Below, piece after piece: positions 1 through 9,744 of a stretch of DNA of 64,000 nucleotides (positions are counted from its first letter, which is position 1; each line of letters opens with the position of its first letter). The notes below the pieces were generated by a model. That model saw nothing but the letters and a program-made list of their open reading frames with translations. It was not told where the DNA came from and did not search any database. A program made the position numbers and the translations under genes. Source of the stretch: Archegozetes longisetosus (lineage: Eukaryota; Arthropoda; Arachnida; Sarcoptiformes; Trhypochthoniidae); NCBI GenBank assembly GCA_018873245.2, contig JAEMBT020000006.1, positions 8,825,855 through 8,889,854 of the forward strand. The letters run 5' to 3'.

Positions 1-66
1 TTTTACTACTTATACGTGAAAAGTATTAGTAATTGATCGGAATAATCGAGTAAATATTTTGATACA

Positions 67-245
67 ATGAGTACGTCCACGATATCAGCTGATTATACAC
101 TAACTAATGAAGAGTTGAGTGACAATTACTCGTTGCATAGAATTAATGAAGATAATGTCAATCAAATGACTAGCGATAATAAAAGTATAACTGATGAAAC
201 GCTCAAATCAAACATTTTAAGAAGATCTAACTTTTGGAAATTCAG
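67..245 (+). CDS. prickle: Candidate alternative first coding exon (exon A) of the Prickle-type gene
   Basis: An ATG at 67 opens a 59-codon polar, acidic reading frame that runs into a CAG|GTAAAT donor at 245/246; without splicing it stops at 247-249. It ends with two bases of a codon, which is exactly the phase needed by the exon starting at 5158 (joined codon AGT, Ser). It is not phase-compatible with an extension of exon 4130. No domain is recognisable. It could instead be an exon of an unrelated gene or a chance ORF. Confidence 0.4.
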
Positions 246-3200
246 GTAAATTATCACTATGAATGAGTTTAGAATCATTTTCAAAGTTGATTTTTGTGTG
301 TAAACTACGTGTAAAAATGATTGAACATAATAATGAATAAGACAAACGAGCATAATGTTGCGTTCAATTGTATCTGATAGTACTGTACGTGACAGCGGCA
401 GTAATATGAGCATGTAATATCATTGTAATATCAGATTGTAAACATTACTATCAATTCAATATAATTTTCATTCTCCAAATCAAACGCCAACAATTAGGAC
501 TAAATCTTTCCTAAACTGCCTGCATACATTTTGATTTTTCGTTTGATTATTGTTATGTCGATCTAAGTGCAACTATTGTCCATTAGTTGATCCGATTTGG
601 CAACTTTTAGCTACGGTTGATCGCATTCATTGTAAGCTTATTGATTATTACATTCTATGAATCTATGAACAAACAAAAAGTTAAGTCTTTAAATAACGAT
701 TGACCCAAAGTAAGCCTGAGGTTAATTTGCTTTAAAGTGTTGAGCTGATTTGCTTAAAGTTTGAATTAATTAGCTTACTACAATCATGACTATTGATAGA
801 GCTTTTGTAATATAATAATAAGTAAAGCAAACTATATTAGCAGAGGCTGGCTTCTATTCACCAAACCAGTTCTTTAATTGTTTCTCCACTAATCAAATTG
901 AAAGCGCTATTATTTTAGTTTCAAAAAGGTTTCTATTGTTTCTCAGTCCTGGCCATATGCTGATAAACACCAAACAAAGTAAATCCATAATGAGATACAC
1001 GAACCTGACGTCAAGTAAATATCAATTATTAATTAAGAAAAAGTTTTAGTATGTTTAAAGCATTGAAAGTCTATAATACACGAAAATGATATAATTCATT
1101 GTAATTGGACTCATAACAAATAGGTCGCAGCTGTAAAGTTGCAATTATGCAACTTTCATAGTTTGACTCGATTAAGAAAGTGATTTTAAAACACAAATAC
1201 TAATCTTCAAATCCATCCTCTTTTACAACACTCACAACTATTTGCAAATTTACTTACTATATTGAGCATTTTATTGAAATATTTCACAAGTGATTCAAGT
1301 AAATAATTAGAAAAACCAATATTTGGAGTTATGCGCCAACGAGTGACTAAAATGCTTTGCTTTTACAAAATTGAATAGTTCATATAAATTATTTGGAGGA
1401 GATTTAGAAAATTTTTTCATTTGTTGGTCAAACAAGTTTAGACACTACTGGTGTATAAGTGTTTACATGCTCGAGCATTTGTTCCATAATACGCTTTTTG
1501 AGAAAAATGTCATTTTCCTATTATATGCTTTTCTATCTAATAATAGAATTGAGCCAAGAGTACAACCCTATCAAAAGATTATAAAACACTTTTTTAAGAA
1601 TTGAGGGATCAATGACTTCGCAGAAGCTAAAGAGAGTTCATTGATTATTGATTTTCAGAAATCGTTTCTAACGTAACTTTCGAACAAATTAATCTTTAGC
1701 TATAGAGCGCATCCGGACTTAACCTAACCTATGAATTTTTCAATTTTAGTTAGTTATTAGAGCAATCAATTTATAGAACAATTTTTATGTTTTATTTATA
1801 TTTAGTGGCCAGATATCTATATTATTTGATTGATTGCCACATGAACCATATTTTGCTAGCTTTGATTCTCTGAGGTTGAACCTGAATTTATTAGATAGTT
1901 ATTAGATTGCTGGTAGGACTCACTACGATTTCTCACAAAACATTTTCAGTAAGTTATTCAGGTTCGAAAATCGTGATCCACGTCCAGCTCTCACAACGAT
2001 TTTACGGCTTTACTCAAATAGAACTGCACGGGATATCAACAATCGATTTGCATTAGCATTATTTAGCCCAAAATATAAATAACTTCATATTCTGTTATTA
2101 CACATGTTTATTAAGTCTAATCATTTAAACATTAATCATTGGATAATCTTATTAAGTATTCTCTAATTCTCTAAACTTGTGGTTCAGACGGGATTCTAAT
2201 AGCGAATCAATCTTTTCTCGAACAGCTACTTATGGTCACATTATCTTATGGCCACATTATCTTATGTGTAGATAGAATATTCGCATAACTCAAATTCCTG
2301 ATTATCTTCAAACCTAAAAATAATTTCACTCTAGCAAACTCTCTAGGGATCATTGATTTCTTCATTGGGATCAATCAAACGCATGACTCTTTGGCTTTTT
2401 GTTCAATTTCCAATGTTTGAGCAAAAGTTTCATCTCAAGTTTATCTTCAAATCACCGGTTTTTTCGCTTCAAATTAATGGTTTTCCTAAATATAGTGTTG
2501 AGTGAAATTGAATTCTGACTAAATTGCAAATATCTCTATAACTTCAAAACTTGTTCGTCTACTCGACTCTTATTGATCTCGAAGGAATCAAATGCTTGAA
2601 AGTAATGATTCATTTATGAATGTTAAGTATTTTTTCAAGTTTACTTGCAATAGAACCGAATATAGAAAATCATAACAATTGGACTCTTTTACTGTTTTTA
2701 AGTGATCTGAAAAACAATAGATTGATTGCACGATTGAACTCTAGCTCATGAATCAATGTCGAAAAGACTAAATATAGATCCGAAAAGAATTTATAATTTA
2801 ATGTTTATATCTGAGAATCAGTCATACAGTCAATAATATAGGGTTGAATAGAAGAAATTTTATATGAAAGCCATAATATAAGAAATTATAATTTATCTAT
2901 TTATCAAACTTGATCAATTATTTGTTTAAGCAACCTAAAATCGAATCTCATACAAACAAACGTTTCACTCAAATGGCAACAAATAATCTTTTCATCTCAA
3001 TCAAAATCAATTCAAATTGAAATCTACACTAATTCGATGTGAATTTAGACCACACTAATTAGATCACGAAGATACAAGTTATATGAGCCATCTATAGATA
3101 TCTGAGATAATCCATTAACTTGAAACTGTCAGAATTAACTTAAAATAGTGTCAAACAGTCAATACTTATTAGTTATTGGGATTTTTTGCTAGATTTTCCT

Positions 3201-6200
3201 CTATAAATACTTTAAGCCAGAAATTAAGCCTTCGGAGCAAACGTGAACCTCAATACATATTTTAGTTTGAATAATTTTCACCTTTTTCAACTAATTCTAT
3301 CAAAACGTTTGAGTGATTTACGCCAATTTCACATTAAAGTTATTTAAGTGATGATAAATTTTGGTTTGCTTTTCTATGTTGACCAAAAATAACTGCCGTC
3401 AAATCATTTTGATTTTGGTTCAATAAAGCATTTCTCAATCAATCAAGTTTTCAGACTATTTTTGAAAAATATTTACAATCAAAAAACTCACCTCAATTGT
3501 GATGCTTTCACCAAATTTGAACGGAAAAGTCCTCAAAATAGAAATTAACTGATAATAAACTAATAAATAGAATTTGGCTCACAAAGTAGATACCAAAGTG
3601 TTTAGACTTATGTAGTTATAATGTTTATGATAATAAAGTTTCACAGGACTAAAGTGATTGCATACTCTCGCAGTTGAGATGAAGTGCTGCCGACAAATTC
3701 AGTGAAAGCCTCACCCATTTGAGCAGAAGAAAATTGCTTGTCAAATACTGAACAACAACTCAAATGCTGATGTTTTCGCCCCAAGGCATGGGAGTGATTA
3801 CTAAAGATGCCCTCATCCTTAATATTATTCTGCATTAGTTACTGGCTTTAGGTTATATCTTTTCTATCGATCCATTATTTCATATGCAAAGAGGGGAAAC
3901 TAAGCGTTTTAGAAAACTTGAAGCCAACTCGAGTGACAGACAGCCTAAAGAGTAAAAGAGTATAGAGTCAGGTATAGCGTAGAGTCAGGTAAAGGCACTT
4001 TTGGCAAGCTTTGCCTCCAGGCATTTATGCTGTAATTGCTCCGCTTCTCATAACCGGCAATTATGTGCATCAGATTGAGAAGAACTACGAGCGATTGTTA
4101 TTATTGCTTCTACTGGTGTTCCTTCCAAAATGTCCACTGACTCTCCACACACTCTTCAGCCATTAGAACAATGGTTTTGGCCAACAACTACTTTATTTTC
4201 ACCACTAATGCCAAACAATAGTAATAAGGATAATATGAGTGATACTAAAAGTGTTAATAACTCTGGTTTGAGTTCAAGTGTGTCATCTGGTAGCATGTCA
4301 GCTACCAGTTACCACCGACGACAGAGGCATTGGTGGAAAGTTTGTTGGATTTATAATAATGGTAACTTAGTTTGTCAGGGAATTAATAAGCAATCAAATT
4401 TGAAACATTTTCAACAACAACTCCAACAGAACCGTTCACTTTCAATGACCTCAACCAACACCACACCGATATTGAATGACAGATGTGTTAATAGGGATGA
4501 GTAAGTCTTTTGAGTGGTCTCTTCTTCTTTAAGCTGTGAAAATGGATTTTTTTTAATGTTCTCTAAACTGAATTCGTTGAAGCGATAATAAGTTTGCGTT
4601 TCTATCCATTAAAAGCCATTTGAATAAAAAGAAAATAATTCATGTGAAATACTGTGTAAAAAGCTAACTATAGCTGAAGCAGACCTAACTATAGCTGAAC
4701 TAAACTTAACCATAACTGAAGTAAACCTAACTATAGTTGAGCTGTGGCGCAAATTGTATAGTAATGCGATGTAAGTTATATTAAGGTGCAGTCCACGTCT
4801 GTTGCCTTTAAAAAGATTGCAATCAAAACACTTGCATCCGTTCTGATTCGTCATTGCAATGGATAATAGCGAACATTAGTTTATATACTCTTGTCGTTGG
4901 CTCGTGTCGATCGTGTCCTTCTCTGGTCTACTGACTGTCTCTCATTAGTTGTTTAGTTGTTCGCAGTTTACTACTCTATACATTTTGTGCGCCTTCATTG
5001 TTCACCACCTATTATTCTTAACAAAAGTCACTCCAGTTTTGTTTATTTTCATTTCAGTTTCATTTAAATCTTATCAAAACAGTTCCTTTCATTCAATAAG
5101 CCAATCTTGTTTGACGAACTTTTCTTTTTTTTCATTCATATTCATTTTATATTTCAGTCAATTATTTTCGATGGCTAAACAAAACAGTAGTACAAGTTCT
5201 CAAGAAATCAGCATAAGTGCACAACAAAAACAACAACAACAACAGCAACAACAACCACAACAACAACAGCAACAGTTACTTAGCTCGACTTCAAACTCAA
5301 ACATTTGGCCACAAATCAGTTCATCGGCCACTTCAGGATTTTTACAGCAAAAGCTCACTCAACCGTTTACAGCGCTATTAAAACAAAAATGTGAGCATAA
5401 AAATAGTCAAACGACTCAGTTCTTCATTGACTATAAGGGTAAATATTTATACGTATTATTATATACACAAATGGCATAAGTCTCTCATATGTATATAAAT
5501 ACTTTTGATTGAGTTAAGGAGCGGACTGGAGGGCTGAACAGTTGCACTTCCAAATGCCTACACATGACATACAGATGTTCAAACAACCCTCTAATGAAGC
5601 CAAATTCGTTCGCAATCAGCAGCGAAAAGCTCAGATCAAACCTCAACTTTTTCGCAATAAGTCTTCTAATTTTTGTTATAAAGTTTGTTCTTCTTAACCC
5701 TTACTATGGTTGCCATTTTTTAATTTTATTTTAATCTTTATTTTAGTGCAAAACACAGCTCCAAATTGGTTCATATGGTGTCAAAATATCTGTTTCCAGT
5801 AATGGCAACAATAATAATGGCTACAGCACTACAACTGATGATGAAGACAACACTGCCTTTAAATTGAATACTTCAGACTCCACTCATCCAGCCCTTAATG
5901 GTTCGACTGCTGTCTATCATGTCGACTGTTTCACGTGTGAAGAGTGCCAACAAGTTTTAGTTGACTTAAAAGCATTTTTGTTTAACAATAACAGTGATTC
6001 CAGCGATCCATCACAAGTGACCACAAATTTGTACTGTGGCCGACATTTCGTTGAACTCTTTAAGCCTCGCTGTCAATACTGCGATCATCTCATTTTTGAC
6101 GAAGAGTGTACTGAAGCTGAGGGTAAAGCCTGGCATTTGGGACACTTCTGCTGCACTGAGTGCAAACGATCATTAGGTGGTCAACAGTATATTATGGCTA

Positions 6201-7921
6201 ATCCAAACAAACAAAACGATAAAAAGGCTATTTATGAGACCAAAGACCAAGTGCTTGAACAGCGAAATCAGAAACAGTTACCCTATTGTTTGACATGTTT
6301 TGATATACTTTTTGGTGAACTATGCGAAGAATGTGGAGAACTCATTGGTTGTGATGTGGGAGCCATTTCTCATGAGGGTCGCTCTTGGCATGCAAGGGAT
6401 CTTTGTTTCAAGTGTAATATGTGCTCAAAAGCTCTTCTCGGCAAACCATTTCTGCCTGCATTTGATGGAAGAATCTATTGTTCGATTACATGCTCGCAAC
6501 AGGCCCTACAAAGAAATAGATATAGAGACAGAAAAAAACCTAAACAATTGTCTAATAATAATAATCTATCCAAAAAGTCCGACAAATGCCAAAACAATGA
6601 ACAAATTGATGGACAGAACTCGAATCCGTTACAACCAAAGTTACGAACCAGAGCTAATCAACAAAATTATAACCAGCAAGATTTAGAAGAACGATTAACG
6701 ATAAACGATCAAAAAAGCACACATCAAATTGACAAAAAAATCAATGATTTTAGAGGACAGTCCAGTGGAATCAAGTCAAATGATATGTCAGATAATTGCG
6801 GATTTGAGAGACTCAGAGAAAATAATTACACGGTTTGCAAGCAAGATCAAACAACAGCACCAAATCTTAAGGCTTTGGACCAAAACCTAGCAAACCAATT
6901 AATGAACGAACGAATGCTTAATTATATTCAAAAGTGCGAAGAGTTGAGTAAAGCACCAAATTATGTACTGGAATACATGAAACAACAACTCCTTCAAAAT
7001 CAGTCAAATTCTCAAAACGGTATAATCGGAGCTGCCATTGAATACGGAAGCAGTTTGAGTGAAGACGAGCGCACAAACCATCAGACCTATGATCACAAGG
7101 CTGTCTCCACTAATCCTTATCCAAAAACTGATTCCAACTATATTCAGATGACTTCCTCCACCTCTTCTAGTCTTAATGCCACGCCATTAGAGCTAAATAA
7201 TAGTATTATTAATAGGAATCCATTAGAATTTCGTCCATCAGTAACTCATTCGTCTTCATCTAACGAAACGACTCCCCTTTTATTGAGACCTCTTTCATCA
7301 AACGATAGATCATTAGAAGATAGAGTCAAACATTTACCACAAATTCATAACCAGCCGAAACATCTGCTCAACAAATCGAGAATATTTGCAGAACAATCAC
7401 TTCCAAATAGTGATTCTCCATCGCAGACATCACAAGCAGACCATTCATCTAATAGTTCATTCAACGAACCAATCAATAAAATAAATTCAAATCATACTAA
7501 AGTTTTGACAGAAAGTAAGACAAGTCCAGAACTGGACACACCATCGACTCAGTCGACAGCAATCCATTCGGCTTCATCTCAAACCACACCTGAAACTAAT
7601 CCTCGTTCGGCCAACAAATCCGTTACTTTTGATCCCAGTGTCAAAGAGACCACAACCAAAAGAACGAATCGCAGATCGAAGCCGAGATCAAGTCGTATTA
7701 ACCATTGGAGTGACAATCATTCGTGTTCTACATGTAGTACTTGTTCTTCTTGTTCGTCTTCTAGTGATGACAATTTCGATTATGAGTCAACTCTTGAAAG
7801 AAATCGAAACCAATGGTTGGGTGGAACCAAAATTCATTACGTGACCAACGACAGAAAGAAAAATATGTCAAATTTAGTACAAGAAAATGCAGCCAATAAT
7901 GAGAGCTGTACTATCTCTTAG
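67..7921 (+). CDS. prickle: Prickle-type PET/LIM-domain protein, spliced (two candidate first exons)
   Basis: Prickle proteins are cytoplasmic, membrane-associated planar cell polarity factors. Coding exons are 67-245 or 4130-4500 (alternative starts), then 5158-5438, 5519-5682 and 5747-7921; all joins keep phase and have GT/AG ends. The form from 4130 is 996 aa, the form from 67 is 932 aa. In the 996-aa form I see a polyQ tract (about 145-162), a diverged PET segment (about 205-268, with a PTHD motif then a QRK), LIM1 from Cys270, LIM2 from Cys381 (DEECTEAEGKAWH is a Prickle signature), LIM3 from Cys465 to about 520, a long Ser/Asn-rich tail, a Cys/Ser-rich patch and a C-terminal CTIS CaaX box, like CIIS in vertebrate Prickle. 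A polyadenylation signal follows at 8212. Family assignment is strong; divergence from known Prickles is high, and Testin/Espinas-like relatives are the alternative. Confidence 0.85.
246..4129 (+). other. Noncoding interval before exon B (putative first intron or promoter region)
   Basis: This is 3.9 kb of AT-rich DNA with only short ORFs (for example 1371-1604 +, 3641-3835 -) that match nothing I know. It has a 17-bp direct repeat of a TTATGGTCACATTATC type near 2229-2263 and a short GAGTCAGGTA repeat near 3966-3992. If exon A belongs to prickle this is its intron; if not, the last part holds the exon B promoter. Confidence 0.5.
4130..4500 (+). CDS. prickle: Candidate first coding exon (exon B) of the Prickle-type gene
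   Basis: An ATG at 4130 opens 123 codons ending at a strong GTAAGT donor (4501). The exon leaves two bases (GA), completed by the T at 5158 to Asp. The peptide is Ser/Asn/Thr-rich with a basic-aromatic segment (HRRQRHWWKVCW, about residues 62-73). It has no recognised domain, as is usual for isoform-specific Prickle N-termini. In-frame stops lie upstream, which supports this ATG as the start. Confidence 0.65.
4663..4743 (+). repeat. 21-bp minisatellite, about 4 units, in prickle intron
   Basis: Units of the form CCTAACTATAGCTGAACTAAA recur about four times with substitutions. They lie in the 657-bp intron between exons B and C. Confidence 0.8.
5158..5438 (+). CDS. prickle: Prickle-type gene, common exon C (polyQ)
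   Basis: The acceptor TTTCAG lies at 5152-5157 and the donor GTAAAT at 5439. The exon contributes a CAA/CAG-encoded glutamine run (about 5220-5275) followed by Ser/Thr/Gln-rich sequence ending at FFIDYK. It ends with one base, which joins GA at 5519 to make Gly. The conserved first half of a standard PET domain is not visible here, so it is either very diverged or absent. Confidence 0.75.
5519..5682 (+). CDS. prickle: Prickle-type gene, exon D (PET remnant and first LIM1 zinc ligand)
   Basis: The acceptor is TTAAG at 5514-5518 and the donor GTTTGT at 5683. The translated segment carries EQLHFQMPTHD, matching the QLLHQLPPHD block of Prickle PET domains, then an Asn-Glu and Gln-Arg-Lys spacing like the PET C-terminus. 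The last codons are Cys-Tyr-Lys. Joined to the TGC at 5747 they form the CxxC that opens LIM1, which is strong internal proof of the join. Confidence 0.8.
5747..7921 (+). CDS. prickle: Prickle-type gene, last exon E (LIM1-3, tail, CaaX)
   Basis: The acceptor TTTTAG ends at 5746; the exon is 2175 nt in phase 0 and ends with TAG at 7919-7921. It encodes most of LIM1 (HVDC, CEEC, CGRH), all of LIM2 (CQYC ... WHLGHFCCTEC ... CLTC) and LIM3 (CEEC ... WHARDLCFKCNMC ... CSITC). A 470-residue low-complexity tail follows, with KSVTFDPSV (compare the VKFSDDV block of Prickle1), a Cys-Ser cluster near residues 927-940 and the terminal CTIS. The finger spacings are longer than usual (see findings). Confidence 0.9.
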   Translation, partial: CKTQLQIGSYGVKISVSSNGNNNNGYSTTTDDEDNTAFKLNTSDSTHPALNGSTAVYHVDCFTCEECQQVLVDLKAFLFNNNSDSSDPSQVTTNLYCGRHFVELFKPRCQYCDHLIFDEECTEAEGKAWHLGHFCCTECKRSLGGQQYIMANPNKQNDKKAIYETKDQVLEQRNQKQLPYCLTCFDILFGELCEECGELIGCDVGAISHEGRSWHARDLCFKCNMCSKALLGKPFLPAFDGRIYCSITCSQQALQRNRYRDRKKPKQLSNNNNLSKKSDKCQNNEQIDGQNSNPLQPKLRTRANQQNYNQQDLEERLTINDQKSTHQIDKKINDFRGQSSGIKSNDMSDNCGFERLRENNYTVCKQDQTTAPNLKALDQNLANQLMNERMLNYIQKCEELSKAPNYVLEYMKQQLLQNQSNSQNGIIGAAIEYGSSLSEDERTNHQTYDHKAVSTNPYPKTDSNYIQMTSSTSSSLNATPLELNNSIINRNPLEFRPSVTHSSSSNETTPLLLRPLSSNDRSLEDRVKHLPQIHNQPKHLLNKSRIFAEQSLPNSDSPSQTSQADHSSNSSFNEPINKINSNHTKVLTESKTSPELDTPSTQSTAIHSASSQTTPETNPRSANKSVTFDPSVKETTTKRTNRRSKPRSSRINHWSDNHSCSTCSTCSSCSSSSDDNFDYESTLERNRNQWLGGTKIHYVTNDRKKNMSNLVQENAANNESCTIS

Positions 7922-8764
7922 ACTTGATTATGATATAAAAATTAATATATTTGAACGTTTGAATCTTTTAACTCCTAAAGCTAATGTGAAAAACTTAATG
8001 ATTACAGTAAAACCTGTCCAACTTTGACATGTACTTTGACGCCGATTTTTATACTAACTTTAACATGATATTACTTTTTAAATAGACTGTATCAAATCTT
8101 ATTGAAAATGATGGCTTAGTTTTTATTGATTCTTAAGTACCACTAAACTCCATGTTAAAGTTAGACAGGTTTTACTCTATAATCAAAATATTGTGTAAAT
8201 TGCTTTATTTCAATAAAATCTTGTTTCTCTACTCATTAAGTTATTATTTTTCGTTTTACAAGTTTAAGTAATAATAATTTGTTCCCAAAGTGTTAGACTA
8301 CTGTCAGAAAAGTATGCCAACTATTGATTGATTACATAATTATTTTATGTTCATTCAATACACTCTATAATTAATGAATATTTTGATAGCAGTCAACAAA
8401 TGAGCGGACTTCTATTTTTAGAACTTAGTCGTTTTTCTCAAGAATAAGAGTGTCTTCAAGGCATGAAATACACTTATAATCAAATTAAGAGAAAGTATTT
8501 ATTGTGAAACTCAATATAAAATAATAGTAGTTCAGTTGAAGTTTAAAACTTTCCTCTACCTTCTAGTCATTACTGGAGGTATGACAATAAGGAGTATATA
8601 ATGCCCTCTGTATTCAATTGAACTAAAATATTAGTCTAAATATTGTCACATTTTTACATTTGATAAGAATCGGTTTTTGTTAATTTTCTATTGAGATAAC
8701 TTGATCTTATATGCGAAAACTAAACCAAACAAATTAAATAAGATAATAAACCTTCTTAATTGAA
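7922..8764. other. Intergenic and 3'UTR interval, prickle to microprotein genes
   Basis: After the prickle stop there is an AT-rich 3'UTR with AATAAA at 8212. The remainder up to 8764 shows no open frame of interest and should contain the promoter of the small ORFs. Confidence 0.5.
8212..8217 (+). terminator. Probable polyadenylation signal of the Prickle-type gene
   Basis: AATAAA lies about 290 bp downstream of the TAG stop and is followed by a T-rich stretch (TCTTGTTTCT). It is the first canonical hexamer after the stop. Confidence 0.5.
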
Positions 8765-8920
8765 ATGATAAGACGTCCACGGGGTATACCCAACTATGTT
8801 CTTGTTGTAACATTGATATTTGGATTTGGTTCTGGTTATTATATTTGGTCGCCTACAGTACAAAAAGGCAACACTAAAGCAAATCTCAATAGAGATTACA
8901 GCAAAACTCAAGATAACTGA
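8765..8920 (+). CDS. 51-aa single-pass membrane microprotein (PIGBOS1-like?)
   Basis: The ATG at 8765 and TGA at 8918-8920 bound 51 codons, below usual ORF cut-offs. The product has a basic N-terminus (MIRRPRG), one hydrophobic segment (about residues 10-28, YVLVVTLIFGFGSGYYIW) and a polar C-tail. The layout of a short N-terminus, one TM helix, then Gly-rich YYIWSP resembles PIGBOS1, a mitochondrial outer-membrane microprotein whose TM ends in YIFQP. Similarity is short, so the family call is tentative. It sits 63 bp upstream of a second small TM ORF in the same frame. It could be a mitochondrial respiratory-assembly microprotein of another family. Confidence 0.5.
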   Translation: MIRRPRGIPNYVLVVTLIFGFGSGYYIWSPTVQKGNTKANLNRDYSKTQDN

Positions 8921-8983
8921 ACACAATTGAATCAATCTGAGTTTGCTTTTCAACTAGTCAATAGAGTGAATAAATGAACTAAA

Positions 8984-9172
8984 ATGTCACTTAACGCTAA
9001 AACATTCAAACTTAGATATATAGTAAGTGCTTTTGTTGGCATCTCTTTAATCGTTGGCTCGTTTTACATCATTAAACCAGCCTTCAAGAATAGAAGATTT
9101 ACCAAGTTCGAAAAAGAAACTGAAATTTTGATTAAAACTAGAAATAGACCAGATCATGATAGAAATGATTAA
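8984..9172 (+). CDS. 62-aa single-pass membrane microprotein (PIGBOS1/SMIM20-like?)
   Basis: The ATG at 8984 (context ACTAAAATGTC) opens 62 codons ending TAA at 9170-9172. Residues about 11-31 form one TM helix (YIVSAFVGISLIVGSFYII) followed by KPAF and a basic/charged tail (NRRFTKFEKETEI). The YIIKPAF block resembles YIFQPVF of PIGBOS1; the SLI-G-FY pattern also recalls SMIM20/MITRAC7. Both are mitochondrial membrane microproteins, but I cannot decide between them. The gene lies inside a cluster of mitochondrial genes, which fits. AATAAA at 9313 is the likely polyadenylation signal. Confidence 0.55.
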   Translation: MSLNAKTFKLRYIVSAFVGISLIVGSFYIIKPAFKNRRFTKFEKETEILIKTRNRPDHDRND

Positions 9173-9312
9173 TTTTTATCATACTCATTATGTATTAGAT
9201 TTTAAATTTAAATTAATCTCTCAATAGTTATGATTCAATGTCTAATAACGTAGAATTTTGTAAAAAAAATATTAGAATTGCTTTGAAAATTAACTTTTGT
9301 TCACTCTTTTGA

Positions 9313-9351
9313 AATAAAAGTGAAAACGATTCAACAAAATATCTATTTATT
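9313..9351. terminator. Facing polyadenylation signals (microprotein + strand; UQCR11 copy 1 - strand)
   Basis: AATAAA on the + strand at 9313-9318 serves the microprotein unit. AATAAA on the - strand (TTTATT at 9346-9351) fits the convergent UQCR11 copy. The two 3' ends probably overlap by a few tens of bases. Confidence 0.4.
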
Positions 9352-9480
9352 TAAAACTCAAACTATTATCTTATTATAATTTTGAGCAAAATCAAAGCAT
9401 TAATATTGACTTTAGAATTGTTTTCAAAAATTAAACTAACGCTAAATGATCGCTAATATTTGATAAAATCTAATAATATA

Positions 9481-9744
9481 TTAATTATCATCCTTCCATT
9501 TGGTGTTCAAGAACGGGACGTGTTGTAAGACATATTTCCAGTCACAGAAATAAGTAACGAGCAAAAAAGATGCAGTTCCATACACGGCACCCGAACGAGA
9601 CCTAAACGGAGTAATTACAAACTGTTTATCTCATTCAAGTCATCAAATATCCAAATAATATCAAAATTATTACCAATTCTTCGTCCAATACAAATATTTA
9701 GTGACTGTTCTTTTAGGCCAAACACCTTTGAATTCATGACTCAT
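9481..9744 (-). CDS. UQCR11: Cytochrome bc1 complex subunit UQCR11-like, copy 1
   Basis: Two exons, 9744-9674 and 9601-9481, with a 72-bp GT-AG intron (9673-9602), encode 63 aa. UQCR11 is the small 6.4-kDa subunit of ubiquinol-cytochrome c reductase (complex III) in the inner mitochondrial membrane. Evidence is the conserved pattern around the single TM helix: KNW, then GAVYGTASFLLVTYFCDWKYVL, then HVPFLNTKWKDDN. The human form has KNW ... GAVGAVGLVWATDWRLIL-WVPYINGKFKKDN. The start ATG gives a short N-terminus (MSHEFKGVWPKR), close to the human length. The intron splits a Trp codon. This copy is nearly identical to copy 2 1.72 kb away except before FKGVWPKR. Confidence 0.85.

Noticed and set aside
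1371-1604. 77-aa + strand ORF in the interval before prickle exon B
   Set aside because: Low-complexity hydrophobic/aromatic composition typical of AT-rich chance frames; no domain and no splice context.
1961-1990. GGTTCGAAA resembling a tRNA B box
   Set aside because: No A box or cloverleaf arms can be drawn upstream.
3641-3835. 64-aa - strand ORF
   Set aside because: No recognisable motif; antisense inside the prickle 5' region.
4949-5157. ATG-started extension of the polyQ ORF upstream of 5158
   Set aside because: The frame upstream of 5158 is hydrophobic intron-like sequence and a good TTTCAG acceptor precedes 5158, in phase with exon B.
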